Assembly: GCA_015680685.1 (NCBI GenBank)
Contig: MNCI01030902.1
Location: forward strand, 53,337 to 117,336
Direction: 5' to 3'
Length of the DNA stretch: 64,000 nt
Origin: Gnetum montanum
Taxonomy: Eukaryota > Streptophyta > Gnetopsida > Gnetales > Gnetaceae
This document shows, in pieces, positions 32,836 to 43,737 of this stretch (its first letter is position 1; each line of letters starts with the position of its first letter). The notes beneath the pieces are model-generated. The model ran no database searches, was not told the DNA's origin, and worked only from the letters and a program-made list of their open reading frames with translations. The position numbers and the translations under genes were made by a program.

Positions 32836-34170
32836 TCACAAGTCTACTGACTTCGATTGTTGAATGTACTAATCCTATCACTCAAGCAGGACACGTGGCC
32901 TCTATCAATGCCACAGATACCCAGGAGTGGTACGCCAACATTAAAGCCTACCTGCAACATGGCGAACCCCCAAGCGGACTTACATCTTCCCAGAGAGATG
33001 CAATCCATAAGCGTGCATGGCAATATATGCTCATGGGAAATGACACCCTGTGCAAATGTTCCTATGAAGCGATATTGCTGGCATGTGTGGGTGAGGAGCA
33101 AGCATGGAAGGTGATTAATGAAGTACATGAGGGACTGTGTGATGGACACATAGCACCTAGGGCTATGGCTACAAAAATCAGATGCCTAGGGTACTACTGG
33201 CCCCATATGAAGCATGATTTCCTGTCAAAGGTTAAGACATGTGACATGTTCCAGAGATACGCAAATCTCATACACATTTCACCTACAGAGCTGCACCCAA
33301 CGTAGATCACGTGGCCTTTCTAGTGATGGGGACTAGAACTCATAGGACCTATCATGCCCAAGTCCTTCGTAGGACATATCTTCATCATCACCACCACTGA
33401 GTATTTTACTAAGTGGGTGGAAGCTATCCCCCTAAGGAAGAAAACATCTCAGTAGGTTTTCCACTTCATCCTAGATAATATCATGATAAGGTTTGGGCTT
33501 CTGATGACTATTGTAAGTAATAATGGACCACAGTTCAGTAGTACAGAAACCTAAACCTTCTACAGCAACTTGGGCATCAGGAAATCATTCTCCTCCCCAT
33601 GTTACCCATAGGCGAATGGGCAGGTGGAGGCTACAAATAAGTCCATCATCAACTTGCTAAAGAGAATTCTTAGCAACAGCAAGAGGCAGTGGCATGAGCA
33701 AATCCTCTATGTTTTATGGGCCTACAGGACGACATGGAGGACCACAATAAGTAAGACTCCTTACAGTATTTTTTATGGATCTTAAGCTATGTTGCCTCTT
33801 GAGTTGCAGGTACCATCACTTTGAATGATCCTCTCTGATGTCGTGAGCAAAGCCCAGAACAACAAGTTGAGAATTATCGACCTCGACTCAATAAATGAGG
33901 AGCACACATAGAGGTTGAGTTACATAGAGCCCTACTAGAGCAAGCAACAGCAAAAACACCATGCAAACCCGCATCAATGACCAATACAGAAGGGAGACCT
34001 CATCCTCAAGGCTATCCATGAACATGTGAGCAAATTCATAACCAACTGGGAAGGCCCATACATGATCACCAAAGCCTTTGAGAATGGAGCCTTCAAGCTG
34101 GCGAACATGGACAACAACAAGCTCACAAACCTGATGAATCACTCATACCTTAAGTCATACTACATCTAAG
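32836..34170 (+). pseudogene. TAT-n integrase, catalytic residues lost
   Basis: Inserts the DNA copy into the genome. The zinc-binding part (33060-33275) keeps the His residues but has CDMFQ where Cys-x-x-Cys-Gln is normal. In the core, WGLELIGP (about 33328) has Glu for the first catalytic Asp and VSNNGPQF (about 33515) has Asn for the second; the final Glu remains in NGQVEATN (about 33615). A C-terminal chromo-less tail includes WEGPYMITKAFENGAFKL (34050-34105). Many stops are present, including two adjacent ones at 33321-33326. The first 203 codons (32694-33305) are open. Confidence 0.75.
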
Positions 34171-34189
34171 CGCATGGAGAAGACAAGAA

Positions 34190-34440
34190 AACGTTCGCTA
34201 TGACATAAAATTGGCACAGGTGAGCAAACATCTGCTATGACATTAAACTGGCACAGCTTCACTAACGTCCGCTATGATATAAAATTGGCATAGATCATCC
34301 ACTACGACATAAACCTGGCACAACTAGTCCACTATGACATTAAACTAGCACATACGATCTGTTGGGACCTTAAACCAGCATAGTGGTCTACTGGGACCTT
34401 AAAACAACACATGGTATACCAAGACCTTAAACTAGGTTTG
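34190..34440 (+). repeat. GACATTAAACTGGCA repeat array
   Basis: About eight diverged units of 25-40 bp: TATGACATTAAACTGGCAC variants, then TGGGACCTTAAACCAGCA variants. The array lies directly after the integrase and is related to the arrays at 25505 and 30560. Confidence 0.7.
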
Positions 34441-35784
34441 CGGCACATCCCTAGCATGCATCTGCACCAAGTACACATCAAGCGAGTGTGCACAATGCCG
34501 ACGCAGGGTGGGATGTTGCAGTTCCAAAATGCAGTTCACGACGCAATGAGAACACGATCTAGAACATATGCAATGCCACCATTCCTAGAACCTTGCTAAT
34601 CCCCTAAGATGTCGTACGACATCTCACTGATCCCCTGGACCTACCGTCACCACGGCCCATCACCCTGATGGTACTTCCTTGGTCAGTGCCTACTGCTGGA
34701 GTTCCAGCAGTATTGTGGCCCAGCCACGATACTGTTGCCCTCTAGCTCCCTACCAGCATCTGGGCTCAAATGATGTTTAGCTATGTGGTAGCTAATCCCA
34801 TAGCTAAACTGAGAATGCATGCCTTTAGTAGAGATTCTAGAGCATCCACACTCACAGCAACTCCCTGCTCCTTCAATGCCAGCTCCTCCACATTGATGCT
34901 ACCAAGGCTGCTGTTGGCATTCCTACTTTGGACACCATACATCAACAAAGGTTTCCAAGAGCTTCAACAATGTCTACAACAAGTAAGAACTTTGCCCTTG
35001 TTTTGCATCATGGTTGTTTCTGTTGGTTCACTCTCTGTTGTGTTTGCAGAAGAGTCCACTGAAGGTGCATCTTGCCACGGCAACAAATGCTACAGCATTG
35101 CAAAGTGATTATCTTGACTAGCTTGGCTACTTCAGAGTGCACATCCTACCCTACCTCCTAAGCTCCTTCTCTTTACCTTACTTCCTACACCCACAATTTC
35201 CTACTCACTCCCCTCTTTTGCAAGCTTTTCCAATGCCTGCTAAGCCCTTCTGTTTACTCAACCGCAAAGTCCATGATGTGCATAACACAGCTCGCCCCAT
35301 GGGAAACATTTGTAGGCAGGTTAAAGCCTCCGCGTGGATGTAACACAACTCATCCAAGAAAAGAAACACATGTCCTGCAATAAGATTTTTCACACATATA
35401 AACAGCAAAATAGCAAAGGGAAAAATCATAAGATAGCATGCCTAAAACAAATGGCACATAAGCCATTTCGCAAACACCCTCCTCAAGCGTTTCAACAAGA
35501 GGTTGAACGTCAAAAAAAATAAAGATGAAAATGTAAACGACTCCCTCACAAGCACTCCGACGAGGGACTCTACTAAGCCTCATCTTTATCCTTTTACTAA
35601 ACCTCCTTCCTCCCTACTTTTTCCTTTTTCCCCACAAAAACCAATGCAACACTCTCAAGCACAGCTAAGTGACATCTTGATGATCACCACACAACAATAT
35701 TAGCATTTTATCTTCCATGGTGTTTCGTATTCTTTTTCAATATCTCTCAAGCCCATCCTCTAGATGTCGACAAAGGGCAACTAA
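34441..35784 (+). other. TAT-n 3' internal non-coding region
   Basis: No gene recognised. A 112-codon open frame (34770-35108) begins MMFSYVVANPIAKL and resembles no family I know. The sequence just before the LTR (ACAAAGGGCAACTAA, 35770-35784) is the weak candidate polypurine tract. Confidence 0.45.
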
Positions 35785-36448
35785 TGAAACACCCTACAAA
35801 GGCATCCTTGCTTCACCAGGCCATCGCAATTCAGGTAGCGTCATGGCAGTTCATCGGGAGATGGATGTTCTAGGCTTTAGGCTGAATAGTTTGGAAAATT
35901 TTCTAGTTAGTTAATTCATCTAGTTGATAGCCTACATAGAAGTGATGCAAAGAGTTGTCGACAGCACTCAAAATGTGCAAAAAATTTTGGCAAGTTTTCT
36001 AGTCAAGGAGTTTGCTACGCTACGCCATGATATATAGCGTAGTAGGCTTCGGGAGATAGTTGTTTAAACAGTCAATCGTAAATTGTTGCAATAAAAGAAG
36101 CTACACTACGCTACACAGCATAGCATAGTGTAGTGAGAGTAAGATAGGAAAGCTCAACTTACTTGGTGATTTCCATTCGCACTGAGTTAGCGCCTCTGGC
36201 CTTCAAAAATAGTTGCTTCGCTTGGCTCCAAGTTCTTCAACAATGACTCCTTCATCAACAAACAACAAACTTAGCAAAAAGTAGGCCAAGTTGGTTGCTA
36301 TGCTACGTAGCGTAGTACAGCATAGCAACTCTACTGGAGTAATGAAAGACATCTCAAAGGGGGGGATCAGCAAGTTCATAAGTTTCGCAGTGCAAAAGGC
36401 AAAGTTGGCAGATTGGCGACGTTTTTGCGACTAAGGCCATCTGCTACC

Positions 36449-36466
36449 CTATGCTACGTAGCATAG
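36449..36466. repeat. Perfect 18-bp palindrome in TAT-n 3' LTR
   Basis: CTATGCTAC followed by its reverse complement. The 5' LTR counterpart (20080-20100) has a TG spacer at the centre. Confidence 0.85.
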
Positions 36467-36876
36467 CGTAGCAAATATGCAATAAATAGTCAGCACACTT
36501 CAAAGGTTTCCAGAACATGCAGCAGGATGCAACGCAAGTTTTTTCTTCGAACTGATGGCTACACTATGCTACACTGCATAGCATATCACAGCGTAACAAG
36601 TTGCCACGCTACGCCCGCACGCTACACTACAAAGCATGGCACAGCATAGCAGACTATTATGCCACATCAATGCACTTCACCTAATTGCACTGTTGGCACA
36701 CATCTCCAAACTCTGATAGTGCAATTACAGCGTGGCAAGTTCACAATTACAACATGGTAGGCTCTGCCAACGGATATGCATGTCCAACGATCATGCATGC
36801 CCATGTAGCATAGACAAGTTAACAAAGTCCCAAGGCACGTGGTGTCCAAACCACATCTTTCATGTATCCTTGGTCC

Positions 36877-36883
36877 TATAAAT
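36877..36883 (+). promoter_or_regulatory. TATA box of TAT-n 3' LTR
   Basis: TATAAAT-ACCCC, as in the 5' LTR. Confidence 0.6.
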
Positions 36884-37518
36884 ACCCCAATAAAAAATTC
36901 TCATAAGGATCCCATTTTGGTTTGGGGGGATAGCTGAAAAGTGAATTGGTTGGCAAGTAAGAAAAAAGTTAGCATTACATTCCTGAGCATTGTAAACGTC
37001 TTGTTTGACACTGCAAATAGTTGGCATTCTCGTTTGGCATTTTGTTCTACTCTTTCCTACTATCCTCATAGCATTCTGCATTGTTGACTCCCAAGTCCAC
37101 ATTCAAGTATATAGCTATCTTACTCTAAACATCTTGGTCACTCTTGGGATCCCCGCGCCCCTCAAGGTCGTGCAACTAGTTGTATCCACCTTGATAGAGT
37201 GAAGTCACATTCTTGAAGCGGTGCATTTTTCTAACCACATTTTACTTTTTTTTCTTACTTCTCATTGCATTTTTACACTATTTTTTATCTCTTTTGCATT
37301 TAAAGTTATCAATTTATGCTAGAAGCCTTGTTTTCAAATTATCTATTTACGAAAGGTTATATTAACACTGACTAAGTCCTTGTCTGATCGACCAGACCAT
37401 TCAGGGCACCCTATTTCTATTTTATCCAGCATGGCCCTCCCATGGATATGAGGTTAAGACTGTCAGTGACTAACAACCTGTCGGTGTTTTCCAACCACTG
37501 ATGTTTTCGATCGCTACA

Positions 37519-37523
37519 CCAAC
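37519..37523. repeat. Target duplication of TAT-n, right
   Basis: CCAAC directly after the LTR end; partner of 19407-19411. Confidence 0.85.
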
Positions 37524-38330
37524 TAGTCCATCACTTCCCCCCTTGGTACTACTGGAGGATATTGTTACTACTTTTTGTGGGTGGTCATATCTAGCTGACT
37601 TCATGGTGATCCAAGTGAATAATAGTAAGGGGTACTTCCCAATCATCATGGGAAGATCATGGCTAAGCACTATCGATGTGTGCCTAGGTATCTGCAATCT
37701 TTCCTTAAAAAGATCTAAGGAAAATACTTTTGGAAAGATCGAGAAGAAGAGGGTTCCATGCATCGCATACAGTGACACAGGGTGTAATTGCGTGTAGAGA
37801 TCATGGGTTGTGCAGAGTTTGACATTACCTACATGCAATTAGTATGCATAAACAATTGACATACAAAGGTCCTTATATGCAGCAGCCACACAATAAGAAG
37901 ACACCCAGTGGCTGATAGCTAATCAAGAAAGCAGCTCACTTATATGCATGGAACTGACTAAGGGTTTGACTTGCACTTACATAGATAGCATTGATGCATT
38001 AGAGCAAGTCCACCACCAACTTCCTAGTCCTAACTTAGAAAACATTAACTGGGGGAAGTTGGAATTCCCAAGAAATTTAAACAAGAGCCCCTGGAGATAA
38101 AACCATTTCCCACCAGTATGGAATACACATTCCTTAAGAATGGAAAACTATTAATCATTAACATGAGACTTTCTCCACAACAAAAAGAAAGTCTACTCAA
38201 GGTAATAAACAAGTGGTCAAAAGCCTTCATCTAGTCATTTCCAGAATTAACTAGAATAGATCCTAGGATATGCTAGTACATGATTTACACTGACTTCTCC
38301 ATGAAGCCTTGAAAACAATCGCAGAGACGA
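37524..38330 (+). pseudogene. ATH-2 protease C-terminal half and linker
   Basis: Resumes the ATH-2 coding region after TAT-n. An open frame includes YFPIIMGRSWLSTIDVCLG (about 37630-37690), the GRSWL motif that closes a retropepsin domain. It then runs into a linker to the polymerase with many stops and frameshifts (37797-38330), including a decayed block around YTDFSMKP near 38284 that precedes the RT. Confidence 0.65.
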
Positions 38331-39176
38331 ATGAAGCCAAAGTTGAAGCAAGTAGTAAAAGAAGAAATTGAAAAGCTTCTAAATGCTAGGTTCATGTACC
38401 CCATTGTTAATAGCGAATGGTTTAGCCCCTTGGTAATCATGCTTAAAAAGGAAGGCAAATGGAGGATGTGCATAGATTTTAGGCTGCTAAACATGGCAAC
38501 ATTTGAGGATCACTTTCCATTGCCATTTTTTGACCAAGTCCTAGACACAATCTTAGGGCATCACTATTATAGTTTTCTGGATGGCTATAGTGGATATAAC
38601 CAAATACAAATAGCCCCAAAAGACCAAGCCAAAACTATGTTCACTAGTCCTTGGGGAACGTTTGCATACAAACAAATGTTGTTTGGCTTGTGCAATGCCC
38701 CTTCCACGTTTCAACACTTAGTTCTAAGCATAATCCAGCAGCAGATAGGAAATGGTGTGGAAGTCTTTATGGATGACTTTTCCACCTACAGACCAATTTT
38801 TGATCGAGCATTGGACTGATTGGAGCAAGTTTTGAAAAGGTGTGTAGAAACTAATCTAAGGCTAAATTGGCAAAAAATCCATTTAATAATCCAAGAAGGT
38901 ATAGTACTTGGGCATAAAATTTCACATGCAAGGATAGAGGTAGACCCTAAGAAAATCAAGATCATCCAAGGAATTACCTATCAATCGGAAGCTATCAAAG
39001 ACATTCGATCATTCCTTAGACACACTGGCTACTATAGGAGATTCATAGAGAACTTTTCGAAGGTTGTCAAACCATTGGTAGAGTTAACAAAAAAGGACAT
39101 ACCCTTCGAGTGGACCAGGGAATGCGAACTAGCCTTCCAAACTTTGAAGTAGAAGCTGGTAGAAACACCCATTCTA
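38331..39176 (+). pseudogene. ATH-2 reverse transcriptase (Athila-type)
   Basis: A 162-codon open frame (38331-38819), then, after one TGA, a 110-codon continuation in frame. Domains in order: KQVVKEEIEKLLNARFMYPI, WRMCIDFRLLNMAT, FLDGYSGYNQIQIAP (first catalytic Asp), FGLCNAPSTFQH, and the active site EVFMDDFSTY near 38760. GIVLGHKIS, GYYRRFIENFS and PFEWTRECELAFQTLK mark the thumb/connection. The single stop in 270 codons makes it the best-kept polymerase in the window. Confidence 0.8.
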
Positions 39177-39700
39177 CAAGCTCCTAACTGGTCCAAACTG
39201 TTCCATGTCATGACTAATGCATCCAACTATGTCTTAAGAGTCGTACTTATATAGTTAGATGATCAAAAATGCCCCTATTACATCCACTATGCAAATAGAA
39301 GTGTAGCTAGTGCACAACTTAACTACACTACTACATAAAAAGAATTAATGGTTGTAGTGTTTACACTAGAAAAATTTAGACACTATGTATTAGGATACAA
39401 AGTATTCATATGCATAGATCATAGTGCAATCTAGTTCCTCATGAATAAGCCAATGGTAAGCTCCCATATTATACGATGGTTGGTAATTCTACAAGAGTTT
39501 GATCTAACAATGATCGATTGTAGAGGCACTGAGAATGTAGTTGTTCATCATTTATCTTGATTGTGCTGGGATAGTAAAGAGGATGAGTATCCTATTTCTG
39601 ATCACTTCCCTAATAAGTTCCTCTTTGCTGATGTAGTGAACGACCAATCACCCACGGAGACAAACTAGTACAGTAGCATTCTGATCTATCTCCTTACACA
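39177..39700 (+). pseudogene. ATH-2 RNase H
   Basis: Continues in frame from the RT. FHVMTNASNYVLRVVL (about 39201) is the first motif, with Asn in place of the catalytic Asp, usually FxxMCDAS. LNYTTT*KELMVVVFTLEKF carries the conserved Glu region with a stop before it. FICIDHSAI near 39412 keeps the later Asp. Stops lie at 39253, 39337, 39433 and 39559. Confidence 0.7.
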
Positions 39701-41015
39701 ACAAACACCACAAGAATTAGACCTTAAGAAGAAATAATAGTTTCTTTACAAAGCCAAGTACTTTATGGAAATCAATGGACAACTTTACAAAGTATGTCTC
39801 GATGGCTTGGTTCAATAGTGTGTTCCCGATAGAGATCAACTGAGAGTTCTCCAAGATGCTCATGAGGGCCCTCGTGGGGGTCACTATGCTAGGAGATGAA
39901 CGGCTCTTAAGATCCTTCTTGCAGGGTATTATTGGCCTACCTTGTTCTGTGACACCCATCACCTCATCCAATCTTGTGAGCCCTATCAACGTGATGGGGG
40001 AATGATTGCTAAAATGGAGGGTCCGCAACAATGGATTCAACCATTAGAACCCTTTTCCATTTGGGGGATTTATTTCATGGGGCCCATTACACCAATGTCC
40101 AATGGAAAAGCTTACATCGTAGTTGTCGTAGAATACTTAACAAAATGGGCTGAAGTAGCTACCGTTAAAGATTGCACATCATCTACAATTGCCCGATTTA
40201 TTCAACAACAAGTCGTCAACAAGTTTGGTGTGCCATGTGCACTTATCTTAGATAATGATAAACACTTTACAGGTGCAACTTTTCGAAAGTTAATGCAATT
40301 CTTGGGGTTTGAGCACAAATTGACTACACCATACCACCCCCAAACAAAAGGTTAAGCTGAGGTCACTAAAAAGGAGATTACTAAGATACTAACTAGAACC
40401 ATTAGCAAGTATAGGCAAGACTGGAGCACTAAACTGAATGATGCTCTTTGGGCATACCTCTCCATGTGGAAACTCCCTATAGGCTACTCTCCCTATGAGT
40501 TAGTGTATGAAAAACTTCCAAAGCTCCCTATCCAAATTGAGCTCCATACACTAGCCACGGCATGTGACCTCAACCTTGACCTAGATCTAGCACAAAAACA
40601 AAGGTTGATGACACTTAACTTGCTAGATGAGAACTGACTAGCTACCCTATCATCTAATGAGTTGCACAAGGAATTTAATAAAAAATGTCATGACCTAGAA
40701 ATTAGGAGAGTTAAGTAATAGCTAGGAGATAAGGTTCTCTACTGAAACCCCACACATGTGTCACAACGTACAAAATTTCAAACATTGTGGGAAGGACCTT
40801 ACATTATCTATGCAACTTTTTCTTCAAGGGCCATGATCATATATAAACCTGAGAGCCCAAATAAGAGACTATTAGTCAATGTGCAACAAAAAAAACCTTT
40901 CCATGAGTTTAGGTCAGCCAGAACATATGCTACCTCTGTAAGTGGGCAACCTTACTCATTATTTTGGATCTCCTCCTTCCAATTTAGTCATGGAGGAGAT
41001 GGCCACCCTTGCTAA
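39701..41015 (+). pseudogene. ATH-2 integrase, decayed
   Basis: The zinc-binding part (39860-40000) reads HEGPRGGHYA and later SCEPYQRDGG, with Tyr for the second Cys. The core (39942-40355) is open: WGIYFMGPITP has Tyr for the first catalytic Asp, ILDNDKHFTG keeps the second, and after a stop AEVTKKE keeps the final Glu. The C-terminal part has WAYLSMWKLPIGYSPYELVY (40449-40508) and a tail with LWEGPYIIYATF. The last frame ends at 41015. Confidence 0.75.
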
Positions 41016-42910
41016 TCATTGAAGGCCCTCAGTTCTTTCTAAGTTTTTTTTTTTTTTACATATTTTTGTTTTGCACATTTCTTTAATCTTTCTTCTTCTT
41101 CTTTTTACACCATCATTCATATTTTTACCATTTCTTTGTGTGATTACTTTATTTTGTTTGTCACCCAATAAGTGTTCATGATGGTGGTATGAATAATATC
41201 ATATCAATTGCTAATGTTTGGATTTTACCTTTGAAATACAATGTTGATATTAAGGTATGGTTCTTTTGATTAAATAGGTAATGAGTCCATGTTGTTCATG
41301 CATCCATAAAATCCTATGGTGTCCCTTGGCTTGGAACTATATAGTCCTTTTCTTTAATAAAACTGTTAATGAATTGGTGATTGGGTATTTCTCATAATAA
41401 GGAAAGACTCAAAGAATGAAAAGGGTATGATTTCAAAGGGATTCTATGCATTTTTACTAGCTATTCTCTTGAGTGCTCAGATGCTTTTTCTTTTGGTTTT
41501 TTTGCCATTCTGATCATTCATCAAATTACCGAAAGTTAAGTACATAAAAATAAGTCTTTGCATGGTGTGGTTCTCACATGAGAAAAAAAAACAATGAGAA
41601 TTCAAAGCACACCCCTTAGACACAATAATACAATTGGGCTACACACACTAGTTATGGCACTAGAAAGACATGTTACCCATGCCTAAAGGTTCCCTCTAAC
41701 TAAGGCCCTTTCTCACTTCCTGGTTCTCCATCTTGCTCTCCTTGGAATGGTGGTGAATTTTTGTAGAGGCATTCTTGTTGCTCTATGAGGATGGGTTGGT
41801 CAAATGTGTTGATGCAAGGTCACTAAATGTGGTTGGTTTGAGCCAAATTTGGAATGAGCTCTACTCTATCACATTAACCATGAAACACAATGGACTTTAC
41901 ACAACCTTGTTCTTAGGTTTCCATTCCATTCTCTCCTCTCCACCTTTCTTTTCCATTTTTCACCTGATTGATGATTTTATCATTAGTCCATACTTTGGTT
42001 GATGCATCATTTTTCCTTGGTAATTTCTTATGGGTAATTTTTTAACTCTTGCTTCTAAATGACATTCCTAGAGCCTACGGACTCTTTGGAATGTAGGTCT
42101 GCTAGGGCATCAATGGCATGAGCCTACTTATGGGAGGACCCACTGGCATCCCTTTTTGGTACACTTGTTAACTTCTCTCCCTTAAACATTTTCTGCAATC
42201 AACAATTTTCATTTCATCCCCATCCTTGACATCCATTTTATTCGCGTTGTCGTTGTTACTTTTTCTTCACCTTTCTTCTTCCTTATCTTTTTCCACCCTA
42301 TCACTACTAGAGGTTCACTCTTTGTCATGGGGGCTCAAGCACAAATTTTTCAATTTTTCCTAACCCCTACACCTTAGGTAGTCACTAGTGTTAAAACTCT
42401 AGAACCAGTATCTGCTATAACGACAACTTAGCAAATGCACTTCACATCAAGGCAAGGTATCAACTACATTGTGATTTATCTACCCTCGCTCATTTGTGAT
42501 TGTGTTGTGTGTGCAAATGATGATTATACAACAATGGACTGGGTCTGGAGGATGCACTCAGGATGGATCAAAACTGGAACATTTACGAAGGAGCAAGATT
42601 GGTGGTGTGGCTATGGATAACAACGAAAGGTGCAATATTGACATCGGTAGCAACACGTCTTATTATTTTCTCTCTCTCTCTCCTTCTTCTCTTTCAACTA
42701 CCAATAAGGCTGGATGTCATTTATATACAGTGTTCACTTTTGTGGTCATGAACACTAATGCTATCATGTATTGTATTGTTGATCCGTTCACTAGGCACAT
42801 TGAGTCAGTCACCCCGCTCCACTATCAAAATTCATTTAGTCAATAATCCCATACCTTCCCAATATTTTGTAAGAAACTCAAGGATGATTTTTCATTTAGC
42901 CATGAGGGTA
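41016..42910 (+). other. ATH-2 3' internal region
   Basis: A T-rich tract (41043-41160) follows the integrase. Blocks at 41660 and 42133 are shared with ATH-1. Two overlapping small frames (42435-42620, 42496-42846) sit where Athila elements can encode an env-like protein, but I see no signal peptide or membrane pattern. CATGAGGGTA (42901-42910) before the LTR is the candidate polypurine tract. Confidence 0.5.
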
Positions 42911-43732
42911 TGATGAACCACGATATCGCGTAAGTGATATCACGTCCACGATATCGGATCAATCATACGATATCAAATACCCGATATCATGGCCTATCTC
43001 CTTATCTATAAATAAGAGGCAGCACCCTTAGTTCCCATAGTTAGAATTTATTCCCTTAGCCAAACTCTTGTCAATTTTTCCCTCCAGAGTTAGAATTATT
43101 TCTACATGCCTGCAGTAGGAGTCATAGAGTGAACGGATCTTTATTCGAGCATTGTGTACTTGAGCACACTTTGCATACAGCAATAAAGATGAACTTTATG
43201 ATAAACCTTGCAGCATATAAAATATATTAATTAGTGTTAATTATTATTTAATGCTTTCATAGTTAATTAATGATTTCTCTCACCCTACAACTCTCTTAGT
43301 TAAATACACTCAGTACGACTACTTCGAGCATGCGTGTAGTGCTTGGTAACCTAGTAATGATTAGCGTTTGGTAATCCCAGCAGCATTGCACTGGTTCAAG
43401 ATGTGTACAATAAGTGGGAACGGATACTCGTGTTAGGAGTACTTAGCACTTCGTTAATGAATAGTTAAATTATATTAGTTACTTAGTTATCCCTCTCTCT
43501 CCTCCTTATTAGTGTAGGATATAAAACACATAAAATCCATAAAAATCATATGCCTCAAGCTAACTTAACCATACAATCGTGACATACAAGTAAGTTTGGG
43601 AAGACAATGATTAATCAACCCATTATCATTCCACAAAGGTGCATAGGCACTTAGTCCTTGGAATTTGACCAGATCATGCATGAAATGCTTGTATTCATAT
43701 GGCTAAGCATAGGGGTACCTCAACACTCATCA
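42911..43732 (+). repeat. 3' LTR of ATH-2 (822 bp)
   Basis: Starts TGATGAACC and ends CACTCATCA. It keeps five or more GATATC motifs in its first 90 bases and TATAAATA at 43007. It differs from the 5' LTR by an insertion near 43517-43545 (AAAACACATAAAATCC region). Confidence 0.85.
43007..43014 (+). promoter_or_regulatory. TATA box of ATH-2 3' LTR
   Basis: TATAAATA-AGAGG, identical in the 5' LTR. Confidence 0.6.
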
Positions 43733-43737
43733 CATAC
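43733..43737. repeat. Target duplication of ATH-2, right
   Basis: CATAC after the LTR end; partner of 16085-16089. Confidence 0.85.

Larger units (their letters stand above)
19412..37518 (+). mobile_element. TAT-n: 18.1-kb Tat-type element nested in ATH-2
   Basis: Two homologous LTRs (19412-21158, 35785-37518), CCAAC duplicated on both sides, a primer site, gag, protease, a 5.7-kb antisense-coding segment, RT, RNase H, an archaeal-type RNase H remnant, integrase, and repeats. The DDG-type protease, YMDD reverse transcriptase and second RNase H remnant point to the Tat lineage (the group with Ogre and Grande). Over 159 aligned bases (19921-20079 with 36289-36447) I count 10 LTR differences, fewer per base than for ATH-2. 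All coding regions carry stops. Confidence 0.85.
35785..37518 (+). repeat. 3' LTR of TAT-n (1734 bp)
   Basis: Begins TGAAACACCC and ends CGCTACA, keeping the TG...CA termini lost in the 5' copy. It has the same GCTACG/CGTAGC hairpins, including a perfect 18-bp palindrome CTATGCTACGTAGCATAG at 36449-36466, and the same TATAAAT at 36877. Confidence 0.85.
16090..43732 (+). mobile_element. ATH-2: Athila-type Ty3/gypsy element hosting TAT-n
   Basis: Has both LTRs (16090-16882 and 42911-43732), a tRNA-Asp-like primer site, gag, protease, reverse transcriptase, RNase H, integrase and a 3' region, with CATAC duplicated on both sides. TAT-n (18.1 kb) sits in its protease region. Without it and one 5-bp duplication, ATH-2 would be about 9.5 kb. 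The RT motif VFMDDFS and nearby FGLCNAPSTFQ are typical of Athila. In one 60-base stretch of the LTRs aligned by eye (16202-16260 with 43021-43080) I count 8-9 differences, so it is old. All genes are broken. Confidence 0.85.

Noticed and set aside
41043-41056. Poly-T run as the tail of a reverse-oriented retrocopy
   Set aside because: It is within a T-rich tract after the ATH-2 integrase; ATH-1 has a similar tract at the same place, so it belongs to the element.
42435-42846. Env-like gene in the ATH-2 3' region
   Set aside because: The position fits Athila env, but the frames are short, overlap each other, and show no signal peptide, membrane segment or cysteine pattern.
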